This document shows, piece after piece, positions 1 through 5,931 of a DNA stretch of 8,792 nucleotides. Made by a program: the position numbers and the translations under genes. The notes beneath the pieces were generated by a model. It did not search any database. It was not told where the DNA came from and saw only the letters and a list, made by a program, of their open reading frames with translations. Positions within the stretch are counted from its first letter, which is position 1; every line of letters starts with the position of its first letter. The stretch spans positions 1-8,792 of the forward strand of contig JAEMTR010000049.1 in NCBI GenBank assembly GCA_016462245.1, given 5' to 3'. Source of the stretch: Solirubrobacteraceae bacterium. GTDB lineage: Bacteria > Actinomycetota > Thermoleophilia > Solirubrobacterales > Solirubrobacteraceae.

Positions 1-656
1 GCGTAGTGCCGCAGCTCGACAACCTCGACACGACGCTGACGGTCGAGCAGAACCTCGTTGTCTTCTCGCACCTCTACCGCGTGCCGAAAGCCAGGCGCAA
101 GGCCGCGATCGAGCGCGTTTTGAAGATCGCCAAGCTTGGCGAACGCCGCGATTCGAAGGTCGATGAGCTCTCGGGCGGCATGCGGCGGCGGCTGCTGATT
201 GGCCGCGCGCTGATCCACCAGCCGCAGCTTGTCTTGCTCGACGAGCCGACCGTTGGCCTTGATCCGCAGGTCCGCCAGGAGCTTTGGGCGCTGATCGACC
301 TGCTGCGCAGTGAGGGCGTTTCAATCCTGATGTCAACCCATTACATCGAGGAGGCCGAGCGGCTCTGTGATTCGGTCACGATCGTCTCGCACGGCTCGGC
401 CGTCGCCGTCGGCGCGCCGAGCGATCTGGTCGCCGAACACGCCGGCCGCGACGCGGTTGAGATCTACGGCTCGCCGGAGCGGCTTGTCGAAATTGAGGCC
501 GAGATGGTGAAGGAGGGCTTCCCAACCCGCCGCACCGGAACATCAATCGCCGTGCTTGGGCTCGATGACGCGGCCGGCCGCGCCCCCGCTGGTGAGCGCA
601 GACCGGCCAACCTTGAAGACGTCTTCGTGCTTCTGACCGGCGAGGAGATCGCGTGA
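1..656 (+). CDS. ABC-2 exporter ATP-binding protein, NodI/DrrA type (5' partial)
   Basis: ATPase subunit of an ABC-2 type exporter; it would bind and hydrolyse ATP at the inner face of the membrane to drive the permease encoded next. The reading frame is open to the left edge, so the true start and the Walker A loop lie outside the window; the GTG at 6 is only an internal valine. Numbering from that codon, the visible parts are the Q-loop (VPQLDN, at the very start), the ABC signature LSGGM (55-59), Walker B LVLLDEP (75-81), D-loop GLDP (84-87) and the H-loop histidine (H112, in STHYIEEAERL). The C-terminal tail with NLEDVFVLLTG (202-212) is typical of the DrrA/NodI/CcmA-like group. All catalytic motifs in view are intact. 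The gene overlaps the permease by 4 bases (GTGA). The substrate cannot be read from sequence; drug, lipid or glycan export are all possible. Confidence 0.93.
   Translation, partial: VVPQLDNLDTTLTVEQNLVVFSHLYRVPKARRKAAIERVLKIAKLGERRDSKVDELSGGMRRRLLIGRALIHQPQLVLLDEPTVGLDPQVRQELWALIDLLRSEGVSILMSTHYIEEAERLCDSVTIVSHGSAVAVGAPSDLVAEHAGRDAVEIYGSPERLVEIEAEMVKEGFPTRRTGTSIAVLGLDDAAGRAPAGERRPANLEDVFVLLTGEEIA
643..647 (+). promoter_or_regulatory. Shine-Dalgarno site for the ABC permease
   Basis: AGGAG lies five bases before the GTG start at 653, inside the end of the ATPase gene. It supports the GTG start and the 4-base stop/start overlap as a translationally coupled junction. It is the only clear Shine-Dalgarno site at a gene start in this window, which contrasts with the SD-less starts at 1463, 2754, 4517, 5932 and 5875(-). 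Confidence 0.7.
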
Positions 657-1450
657 GCACGGCGCAGCTCGAAGAGCGCGACCCAGGTCGCCTTGAGCGG
701 ACCGCGATCGGCGGCGTGCTGGTGCGCGAGATCATCAACTTCTCCTCCTACTGGCGCTCGACGACCTTCTCCTCAACGGTCGAACCGACGATCTACCTGC
801 TGGCCTTCGGCTTCGGTTTCGGTTCGCTCGTCGCGGTCGTCGGCGGCTACGACTACATCGACTTCGTCGCCACCGGCACGGTCGCCACCGCGGTCCTTTT
901 CTCGAGCATCTTCCCGGCGATGTTCGGCACCTTCATCAAGTACAAGTTCCAGCACACCTACGACGCGATTCTCGCCGCGCCGGTCGACACCGAAGAGCTC
1001 GTCACGGGAGAGGCGCTCTGGCTGGCGATGCGGGCCTCGGTCTATGGCTGCGCGCCGCTGCTTGTCGGGCTCGTCTTCGGCCTGAGCCCAAGCTGGGGGA
1101 TGCTCGCCGTTCCAGCGATCAACTTCGTCGCTGGCTATGGCTGGGCCTGCACCGGCGTGGCAATCGCCGGCTGGCTCAAAGGGATCGAGAACTTCAACTA
1201 CGTCACTAGCGCCGTGATCACGCCGCTCTTTCTCGTCGCCGGCACCTTCTTCCCGCTGACCGGGCTGCCCGGATGGGTCCAAGCCCTAGCGCAGCTCAAC
1301 CCGCTCTTCCACTGCGTCCAGCTGGTCCGCCACGCGGCCTTCGGCTGGGAGGGCTGGGCCGACGTTTGGAACTTCGCCTTCCTGATCATCTTCGGCCTGC
1401 TGATGTGGCGCGTCGCTATCGCGGCAATGGAGCGAAAGCTGATCGACTAG
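653..1450 (+). CDS. ABC-2 type exporter permease, NodJ/DrrB type
   Basis: Integral membrane subunit that pairs with the preceding ATPase. The 265-residue length is usual for the NodJ/DrrB family. About six hydrophobic segments can be seen, near residues 43-63, 69-93, 122-144, 148-172, 183-200 and 237-257. The stretch around 101-121 (TYDAILAAPVDTEELVTGE) matches the conserved cytoplasmic loop of NodJ-like permeases, and the motif VITPLFLVAGTFFPLTGLP (188-206), followed by the NPLFHCVQLVR segment (216-226), is characteristic of ABC-2 permeases. The start is GTG, overlapping the ATPase stop codon (GTGA) and preceded by AGGAG, so the two proteins should be made in matched amounts. A GTG start inside the upstream gene is normal for such pairs. 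The family assignment is firm; the cargo is unknown. Confidence 0.93.
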   Translation: MSTAQLEERDPGRLERTAIGGVLVREIINFSSYWRSTTFSSTVEPTIYLLAFGFGFGSLVAVVGGYDYIDFVATGTVATAVLFSSIFPAMFGTFIKYKFQHTYDAILAAPVDTEELVTGEALWLAMRASVYGCAPLLVGLVFGLSPSWGMLAVPAINFVAGYGWACTGVAIAGWLKGIENFNYVTSAVITPLFLVAGTFFPLTGLPGWVQALAQLNPLFHCVQLVRHAAFGWEGWADVWNFAFLIIFGLLMWRVAIAAMERKLID

Positions 1451-1453
1451 CGT
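1448..1453 (+). promoter_or_regulatory. Possible -10 box (TAGCGT) for the J-domain/TPR gene
   Basis: TAGCGT fits the actinobacterial -10 pattern TANNNT and ends nine bases before the ATG at 1463, giving a predicted leader of about three bases. Its TAG is also the stop codon of the permease gene. No Shine-Dalgarno site lies upstream of 1463 and no -35 is evident. A six-base pattern is weak evidence, and the gene could simply be read through from the ABC operon 12 bases upstream. Confidence 0.3.
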
Positions 1454-1462
1454 TTAGTCCGT

Positions 1463-2710
1463 ATGTCCAATGTGCTTGACATCGAGCAGTCGACGCTCCT
1501 CTTGGAGCTGACGCCGCCATTCGACAAGCGCGACGTTCAATTGGCCCGCCGGCGGCAGGCGAAGGTCTGGCACCCGGATCTAGCGCCGCCCGGCAAGCAG
1601 GCGGCGCACGAGCGCCATTTGCAGGCGATCAACCGCGCTGCAGACCAGCTCGAGCAGCTGGCCGAGACGCTGCGCGGCGGCCGCGTCAGCGCCAACGCCG
1701 TCAAGGTCAGCGCCGCCGCTGCGCGCAAAGCGCGCGCCGAGGAAGGTCAGCGCGCCTGGGAGGCTGAGCAGCGCCGCCAAGAATCGGACAAGGACCGCAA
1801 GGTCAACGACCCGTTCTCGTCTCAGGTTCCCGACCACTCCGTTGTTCACCGCTACGCGCGCTGCCTCTCGTACCCGGAGTGGGGCGTGGGAACTGTCAGC
1901 GGGATCTACTTCACCGGCGATGGCGACGACATTCAGCAGTGGGCGCGAGTCAGCTTCCAGCCAGGTGTGCGCACCGTTCCGGCCGACAGCCTCCAGTTCG
2001 TTGATTTTTCGAAGCCCGACCCTGGCGCCGACCGCGTCGAGCGCTTCATGACGGCGGCCCGCCACGCGCTGGCAGAGGGCGACTACAGCCTCGCCGCGCA
2101 GCGGCTGATCTACGCCCGCGACGCCGACCCTGAGAACCCGGCCGTGCTGCGGCTGATGACCTTTGCCTTCTGGCAGGACGGCGAGATCGAGGCTGCCGCC
2201 CGCGCCGTGCGCGACTGGGCGCGGGTTGAGCCCCAGCGCCCGGCGCCGCAGCGGTTTGCCTCACGGATCTACGAGCAGATGCGGGCCTTTGACCTAGCCA
2301 GCGAAGCGGCCGAGCGGGCCGCTGCGTTGGCGCCGCAGGACGCCGACGCTTGGGAGCGGGTTGGGCGGCTAGCGCTGCGCACTGGCAATCCGGCGCGGGC
2401 GGCTGAGGCGCTTGAGCAGGCCCGCGAGTTGGCGCCGACGGTCGAAGGGCTGCTCGATCTGGCGCTCGCCAACCAGCTGCTTGGTGAGCTGGGCGGCGAA
2501 CTTACGGCCTGCGAGCAGGCGACCGTTCTGGAGCCAGAGTTTGGCCCCGCTTGGTCGCGGCTAGCTCACGCGCTCGCGCGCAGCGACCGCGTTAGCGATG
2601 CGATCGCGGCGGCCGAACGGGCGTTGGCGCTTGAACCGAGCGATCTTGAACTAACCGAGCTGCTCGAGAAGTTGCTCGAGCGCCAGCCGCGTGCACTGCC
2701 AGCGGCATAG
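1463..2710 (+). CDS. J-domain-like protein with DUF3553-like segment and TPR repeats
   Basis: A 415-residue soluble protein with no signal peptide or membrane segment. Residues about 8-70 look like a J domain: a basic helix (LARRRQAKVW) followed by HPD at 37-39, the motif that stimulates Hsp70/DnaK ATPase, then a third helix (AAHERHLQAINRAADQLEQL). A charged, alanine-rich helix or coiled coil fills about 82-113. Residues 130-182 form a beta-rich stretch, with YPEWGVGTV at 137-145 and VRTVPADSLQFVDF at 169-182, which resembles the small DUF3553 fold; this is my reading of the pattern and unverified. From about 190 to 405 there are TPR-like helix pairs, for example 275-323 and 345-393 (AIAAAERALALEPSD). 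The expected role is a DnaK co-chaperone or a TPR scaffold. ATG 1463 has no Shine-Dalgarno site and follows the permease by 12 bases, so co-transcription with the exporter is possible but no functional link is visible. Confidence 0.8.
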   Translation: MSNVLDIEQSTLLLELTPPFDKRDVQLARRRQAKVWHPDLAPPGKQAAHERHLQAINRAADQLEQLAETLRGGRVSANAVKVSAAAARKARAEEGQRAWEAEQRRQESDKDRKVNDPFSSQVPDHSVVHRYARCLSYPEWGVGTVSGIYFTGDGDDIQQWARVSFQPGVRTVPADSLQFVDFSKPDPGADRVERFMTAARHALAEGDYSLAAQRLIYARDADPENPAVLRLMTFAFWQDGEIEAAARAVRDWARVEPQRPAPQRFASRIYEQMRAFDLASEAAERAAALAPQDADAWERVGRLALRTGNPARAAEALEQARELAPTVEGLLDLALANQLLGELGGELTACEQATVLEPEFGPAWSRLAHALARSDRVSDAIAAAERALALEPSDLELTELLEKLLERQPRALPAA

Positions 2711-2735
2711 CCGTGAACCGCAACAAAGCCGTGTT

Positions 2736-2741
2736 TATCGT
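2736..2741 (+). promoter_or_regulatory. Possible -10 box (TATCGT) for the secreted glycosidase
   Basis: TATCGT fits TANNNT and ends 12 bases before the ATG at 2754. A weak -35-like GTGAAC lies at 2713-2718 with a 17-base spacer. The 43-base gap 2711-2753 is AT-richer than the flanking genes and has no Shine-Dalgarno site, which agrees with a promoter and a very short leader. This remains pattern evidence only. Confidence 0.35.
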
Positions 2742-2753
2742 GTTTCTAGTCGT

Positions 2754-4505
2754 ATGGCCGCCGCGCCCAAATCGTCACATATCCGATTGCGACAAGTCTC
2801 AACTCTTGTGCCGACCAAGTTGAGGCTCGCTCTAGCGCTGATCTGCGCCGCCGCCCTGCTCTCGCTGGGTGGCGCTCCGACGGCCTCGGCGGCTGAGACA
2901 GGGATCAGCGTTCAGGGCAGCGCGGCGACCTCGATCGCGGACGCCAACGCGCTCGGTGTTGACTGGGTGCGGCGCTTCGTGCGTTGGGATCAGACCGAAC
3001 CGAGCAGCCCTGGCTCTTATAGCGCCAGCGTCATCGGCGAGCTAGATGAGTTTGTCTCACGCGCTCATACTGCAAAGAAGAAGGTTGCGCTAACTGTTCT
3101 AGGCACCCCAGATTGGGCTGGAGCTGCTGGGGACTTTCTAAACGCGCCACCCGACCCCAACCAGTACGCAAGCTTCATCGGAAGGCTCGCCGCCCGTTAT
3201 CAAGGCCGCGTTCAATCGTGGGAGATTTGGAATGAGGCCGATGAGGCCGAGTTCTGGCACGGAACGACGCCGAGCCCGGCCGCTTACGCGCCGCTGCTGA
3301 AGGCTTCCTACGCGAAAATCAAGGCCGCCGACCCGGCCACGCAGGTTGTCGCCGGACCGCTAACCGGCAACAACTATCAGTTCCTCGAAGGGCTCTACAA
3401 GGAAGCAGCGGGAGGCCATTTTGACGCGGTTGGAGTTCACACCGACACGGCCTGCGGCATTAATCCGCCATCGACTTTCTACTACGAGGACGGCCGCGTC
3501 GGACGTTTTACTTTCCTCGGCTTCCGCGAGGTACACGCCGTGATGGCCGCTAACGGCGATGGCGACAAGCCAATCACGATGTCGGAGATGGGTTGGTCTA
3601 CAACCACGCTCCGATGTGATCGCGGCAAGTGGGCCGGTCTAAAGGATGCGGGCGTAAGTGAAGCGACCCAAGCCGACTATCTCGCGCAGGCCTACCACTG
3701 CATTGCCGGCTATCCGTACATCGAGAGTGCAATCTGGTTCAGCACCCGTGATGCTGGCGCCGCAGAGAGCGAACTGAACCGCTACGGCCTCATTCGTTGG
3801 AACGGAACGAAACGAGGATCGTGGGCAGCGCTGGCCGATGTGGCCGACAACGGCGATCAACTAACGAGTTCTTGCGGTGATTTAGAACCGCCGACGGTCA
3901 AGATTGTTGCGCCCACGAGCACAACTCAGTTTGAGGACGAGATCGTAATTGCCGCCACCGGCCATGACGTTGACAGTGGTCTCAGGAGCCTGCGCTTTTA
4001 CATCAATGGCACGCCGGTCGCGGGCGCGTCGGCAAAGAATGATGAGCTCTTTGAGCGCACGATCAAAACCAGTCAGCTTCCCTATGGCGCGAACACGGTG
4101 ATGGTCCGAGCAATCGACAACTCCGGCGCGCGAGGGTTTAGTGAGATCGTTGTCAATCGGATCAAGATGAGCAGATTGACGCCGCAGAGAACTGCGCTCG
4201 GCTTCAAAATCTCAGGTAAGACGCAAACCAAGACTGTCACCGGCAGCTTGAGCGTTCCTGGAACTGGGCTGCTTCCGAGCGGGCGAGTGCTGCTCCGCTG
4301 GCAGCTATACACGCGTAAAGCGTGGGCGACTAAGGGGCCTTCCTACTACTGGGTCACTCACTATGGCCGCACGAAGAGTCCTGCGGCGCAGTTCGTCTTT
4401 AAGCAGAAGCTCGCAAAGAAGGGGCGCTGGCGACTGACGGCCAGTTACGCCAGCAGCTACCCGTTCACTAAAGCCGCGGCACAGCAGACACTTCGAGTCC
4501 GTTAG
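2754..4505 (+). CDS. Secreted clan GH-A glycosidase (GH39/PslG-like) with Ig-like domain
   Basis: Exported glycoside hydrolase, 583 residues from ATG 2754. A start at 2691 would overlap the previous gene; GTG 2808 (M-PTKLRLALAL) is a fair alternative. The signal peptide has a basic region to R24, a hydrophobic core about 25-40 and a likely cleavage site after A46 (TASA/AE). Residues about 48-368 read as a TIM barrel: the acid/base glutamate is E161 in WEIWNE (156-161) and the nucleophile E278 in ITMSEMGW (274-281), the arrangement of clan GH-A, closest by eye to GH39/PslG-like proteins. Residues about 380-470 resemble a bacterial Ig-like domain (RFYINGTPV, YGANTVMVRAIDNSG). Residues about 475-583 form a further basic, beta-rich domain that I cannot name, perhaps wall- or glycan-binding. 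The mature protein has four cysteines (C234, C288, C316, C374), possibly two disulfides. GC is lower than in neighbours (53% at 3061-3120 against 73% at 2161-2220), which hints at acquisition. Substrate unknown. Confidence 0.85.
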   Translation: MAAAPKSSHIRLRQVSTLVPTKLRLALALICAAALLSLGGAPTASAAETGISVQGSAATSIADANALGVDWVRRFVRWDQTEPSSPGSYSASVIGELDEFVSRAHTAKKKVALTVLGTPDWAGAAGDFLNAPPDPNQYASFIGRLAARYQGRVQSWEIWNEADEAEFWHGTTPSPAAYAPLLKASYAKIKAADPATQVVAGPLTGNNYQFLEGLYKEAAGGHFDAVGVHTDTACGINPPSTFYYEDGRVGRFTFLGFREVHAVMAANGDGDKPITMSEMGWSTTTLRCDRGKWAGLKDAGVSEATQADYLAQAYHCIAGYPYIESAIWFSTRDAGAAESELNRYGLIRWNGTKRGSWAALADVADNGDQLTSSCGDLEPPTVKIVAPTSTTQFEDEIVIAATGHDVDSGLRSLRFYINGTPVAGASAKNDELFERTIKTSQLPYGANTVMVRAIDNSGARGFSEIVVNRIKMSRLTPQRTALGFKISGKTQTKTVTGSLSVPGTGLLPSGRVLLRWQLYTRKAWATKGPSYYWVTHYGRTKSPAAQFVFKQKLAKKGRWRLTASYASSYPFTKAAAQQTLRVR

Positions 4506-4508
4506 CCT
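4503..4508 (+). promoter_or_regulatory. Possible -10 box (TAGCCT) for nucS
   Basis: TAGCCT fits TANNNT and ends eight bases before ATG 4517, predicting a leader of about two bases. The TAG is the stop codon of the glycosidase gene, so the box sits across the gene boundary. No Shine-Dalgarno site precedes nucS. No -35 is obvious, and read-through transcription from upstream is the alternative. Confidence 0.3.
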
Positions 4509-4516
4509 CGGCGCTA

Positions 4517-5200
4517 ATGCGCCTGCTCGTTGCCCGCTGCGAAGTTATTTACACCGGCCGCCTCGACACCGTCCTGCCCGAGGCGCTGCGCCTGGTGATG
4601 CTGAAAGACGACGGTTCGGTGATGATTCACGCCGACAGCGGTGGCTACAAGCCGCAGAACTGGATGACGCCGCCGACCGTGATCGAGCACCACGGCGATC
4701 CGCTGGAGCGGATAACGGTCCGCAAGCGCGCCGGCAAGACTGAGGACCGCCTAGAGATCCACATCTCGGAGCTAATCTCCGACGTCGAGCACGACATGGG
4801 TGAGGCGGCCGAGCTGGAGAAGGATGGCGTTGAGGCTCATCTTCAGGAGGCGCTCGCTGACGCGCCGCAGTTCTGCGGCGAAGGCTTTCGTCTGGTTCGC
4901 AGAGAGTGGCCGACAGAGATCGGGCCGGTCGATCTGATGTGCCGCGATCAGGGTGACGGTTGGGTCGCGGTTGAGATCAAGCGCGTAGCGACGATCGATG
5001 CCGTTGAGCAGCTAACGCGCTACCTCGAGTTCATCCGCCGCGACCCGGCGATGACCGATTGCCGCGGGGTTCTGGCCGCTCAGGAGATCAAGCCGCAGGC
5101 GCGGACGCTTGCTGAGGATCGCGGGATCGCCTGCGTTGAGCTTGACCTAGCGGTCGTTCGCGGCGAGCGCGAGCCAGAGCTGACGCTATTTGAACCCTGA
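4517..5200 (+). CDS. nucS: Mismatch-specific endonuclease NucS (EndoMS)
   Basis: Endonuclease of the MutS/MutL-independent mismatch repair pathway of Actinobacteria and many archaea. It cuts both strands around mismatches such as G-T, and its activity depends on the replication clamp. The 227-residue length and start (MRLLVARCEVIYTGRL) match the family. The N-terminal DNA-binding part (about 1-110) carries the recognisable YKPQNWM (44-50). The nuclease domain shows the RecB-like core: GPVD with D139, then VAVEIKR with E153 and K155, and QLTRYLE (165-171). All three catalytic positions are present. The protein ends in ELTLFEP; a hydrophobic LxLF-like C-terminus is known to contact the beta clamp in actinobacterial NucS, so this tail is probably the clamp-binding motif. 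ATG 4517 lies 11 bases after the glycosidase stop without a Shine-Dalgarno site. Convergent with the MBL-fold gene; no other repair gene is adjacent. Confidence 0.95.
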   Translation: MRLLVARCEVIYTGRLDTVLPEALRLVMLKDDGSVMIHADSGGYKPQNWMTPPTVIEHHGDPLERITVRKRAGKTEDRLEIHISELISDVEHDMGEAAELEKDGVEAHLQEALADAPQFCGEGFRLVRREWPTEIGPVDLMCRDQGDGWVAVEIKRVATIDAVEQLTRYLEFIRRDPAMTDCRGVLAAQEIKPQARTLAEDRGIACVELDLAVVRGEREPELTLFEP

Positions 5201-5201
5201 C

Positions 5202-5226
5202 CGGCGCCTTTAGTCGATTAGCGCCG
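5202..5226. terminator. Possible bidirectional terminator hairpin between nucS and the MBL-fold gene
   Basis: CGGCGC (5202-5207) and GCGCCG (5221-5226) form a perfect six-base-pair stem around a 13-base loop at the convergent ends of nucS (stop 5200) and the minus-strand hydrolase (stop 5210-5212). The location suits a shared terminator. There is no T-tract on either side, the stem is short, and part of it lies in the last codons of the hydrolase gene, so this is a weak call. Confidence 0.3.
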
Positions 5227-5875
5227 CTGCGAATCCGCTCAGCGCCACTGGATCACGCAGTGGCGGCCCGTGGCCGAACAGCACCAGCTTCGGTTGCAGC
5301 GCGGCAAGGCGCCGCGCGCTGGCGCGGTTCTGCGCCGGGTTGGGCGTGAAGAAGCCGGGCGGTGTGTGAAGCCCAACTGCGGTCGTCGCGAGACTCATGT
5401 TGAAGAAGACGTCGCCGCAGATCAGCGTGCCGTCCTGCTCGCGCCAGTAGGCGAGGTGGCCGGGGCTATGGCCGGGGGTCTCAAGCGCGACGAAGCCCGC
5501 GGCCAGCTGATCGCCTTCGCGCAGTTCGCGGTCTGGCTCGACGCCGGGGAACTTCATGTAGCTCTTCAGCGCGGAGCGGCCAAACGGCACCTCGCCCGGT
5601 TCGGCCCGCCCGCTGCGCAGAACGTCGGCGTCATCGGCGCCAACCCAGATCGGGATTCCAAGCACCGACTTCAGCTTCTTTGAACCGCCGGCATGGTCGG
5701 CGTGGGCGTGTGTAAGAGCATGCGCGTGGATCGTGCGGCTGGCGGTTGCTTGCAGCAGCTTCTTAAACTGGAGCGGGTAGCCGGAGTCGACGAGCACGTC
5801 GCCCACTAGGTAGGCATTGACTCCGTTGCGCGGAGTCAACGGGAGCTGGTAGACGTCGCGGGCAACCATCTGCAT
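5210..5875 (-). CDS. MBL-fold metallo-hydrolase
   Basis: A 221-residue cytoplasmic metallo-beta-lactamase-fold hydrolase of the glyoxalase II-like group. The metal-binding set is complete: THAHADH (55-61) gives H56, H58, D60 and H61; PGHSPGH (134-140) gives H136; CGD (153-155) gives the bridging D155; and GHG (201-203) gives H202. These residues normally hold two zinc or iron ions. Nothing fixes the substrate: a thioester such as S-lactoylglutathione or a mycothiol conjugate, a lactone, or a phosphodiester are all possible, so no gene symbol is given. The start at 5875 (MQMVARDVYQL) could instead be the second ATG at 5869. The first is preferred because TACGCT sits exactly six bases upstream, the geometry of a leaderless promoter. 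It converges on nucS and diverges from the enoyl-CoA hydratase. Confidence 0.9.
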   Translation of the reverse strand: MQMVARDVYQLPLTPRNGVNAYLVGDVLVDSGYPLQFKKLLQATASRTIHAHALTHAHADHAGGSKKLKSVLGIPIWVGADDADVLRSGRAEPGEVPFGRSALKSYMKFPGVEPDRELREGDQLAAGFVALETPGHSPGHLAYWREQDGTLICGDVFFNMSLATTAVGLHTPPGFFTPNPAQNRASARRLAALQPKLVLFGHGPPLRDPVALSGFAAALID

Positions 5876-5881
5876 CGGATA

Positions 5882-5887
5882 AGCGTA
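5882..5887 (-). promoter_or_regulatory. Possible -10 box (TACGCT, minus strand) for the MBL-fold gene
   Basis: On the minus strand TACGCT fits TANNNT and is followed by exactly six bases before the ATG at 5875, so the predicted transcription start is the A of the start codon. No Shine-Dalgarno site is present. It overlaps a plus-strand TATAGC (5886-5891), so the gap may hold face-to-face promoters for the two divergent genes. Confidence 0.35.
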
Positions 5888-5918
5888 TAGCGGCGAGCGC
5901 GAAGATGGCGATGCGTCA

Positions 5919-5924
5919 TAGAGT
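5919..5924 (+). promoter_or_regulatory. Possible -10 box (TAGAGT) for the enoyl-CoA hydratase
   Basis: TAGAGT fits TANNNT and ends seven bases before ATG 5932, predicting a transcript that begins one base before the start codon. If real it rules out the longer in-frame start at 5905, which would lie upstream of this box. A second candidate, TATAGC at 5886-5891, would instead serve a start at 5905. Confidence 0.3.
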
Positions 5925-5931
5925 GTCGGCC

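Noticed and set aside
376..738. Long open frames on the opposite strand of real genes (for example 376-738, 773-1282, 1580-2065, 5836-6204, 6370-6735 minus; 5270-5683, 6767-7090, 8144-8335 plus)
   Set aside because: They lie antisense or out of frame inside confidently assigned genes, have arginine/alanine/serine-rich low-complexity translations typical of high-GC shadow frames, and show no family motif.
2691..2753. Longer N-terminus for the glycosidase, starting at ATG 2691
   Set aside because: It would overlap the J-domain/TPR gene by 20 bases and put 21 polar residues in front of a protein that already has an extended signal-peptide n-region; ATG 2754 or GTG 2808 fits better.
1450..2756. 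Similar strings before two starts (GTTTAGTCCGTATG at 1452 and GTTTCTAGTCGTATG at 2742), considered as a shared regulatory motif
   Set aside because: Only two copies with an indel between them, and TAGTCC sits only two bases from the start codon, too close for a -10 box; the TANNNT boxes a few bases upstream fit better.
3235..3252. Short direct repeat TGAGGCCGA twice in the glycosidase
   Set aside because: It is explained by the EADEAE peptide next to the catalytic WNE motif; nothing indicates a mobile or regulatory repeat.
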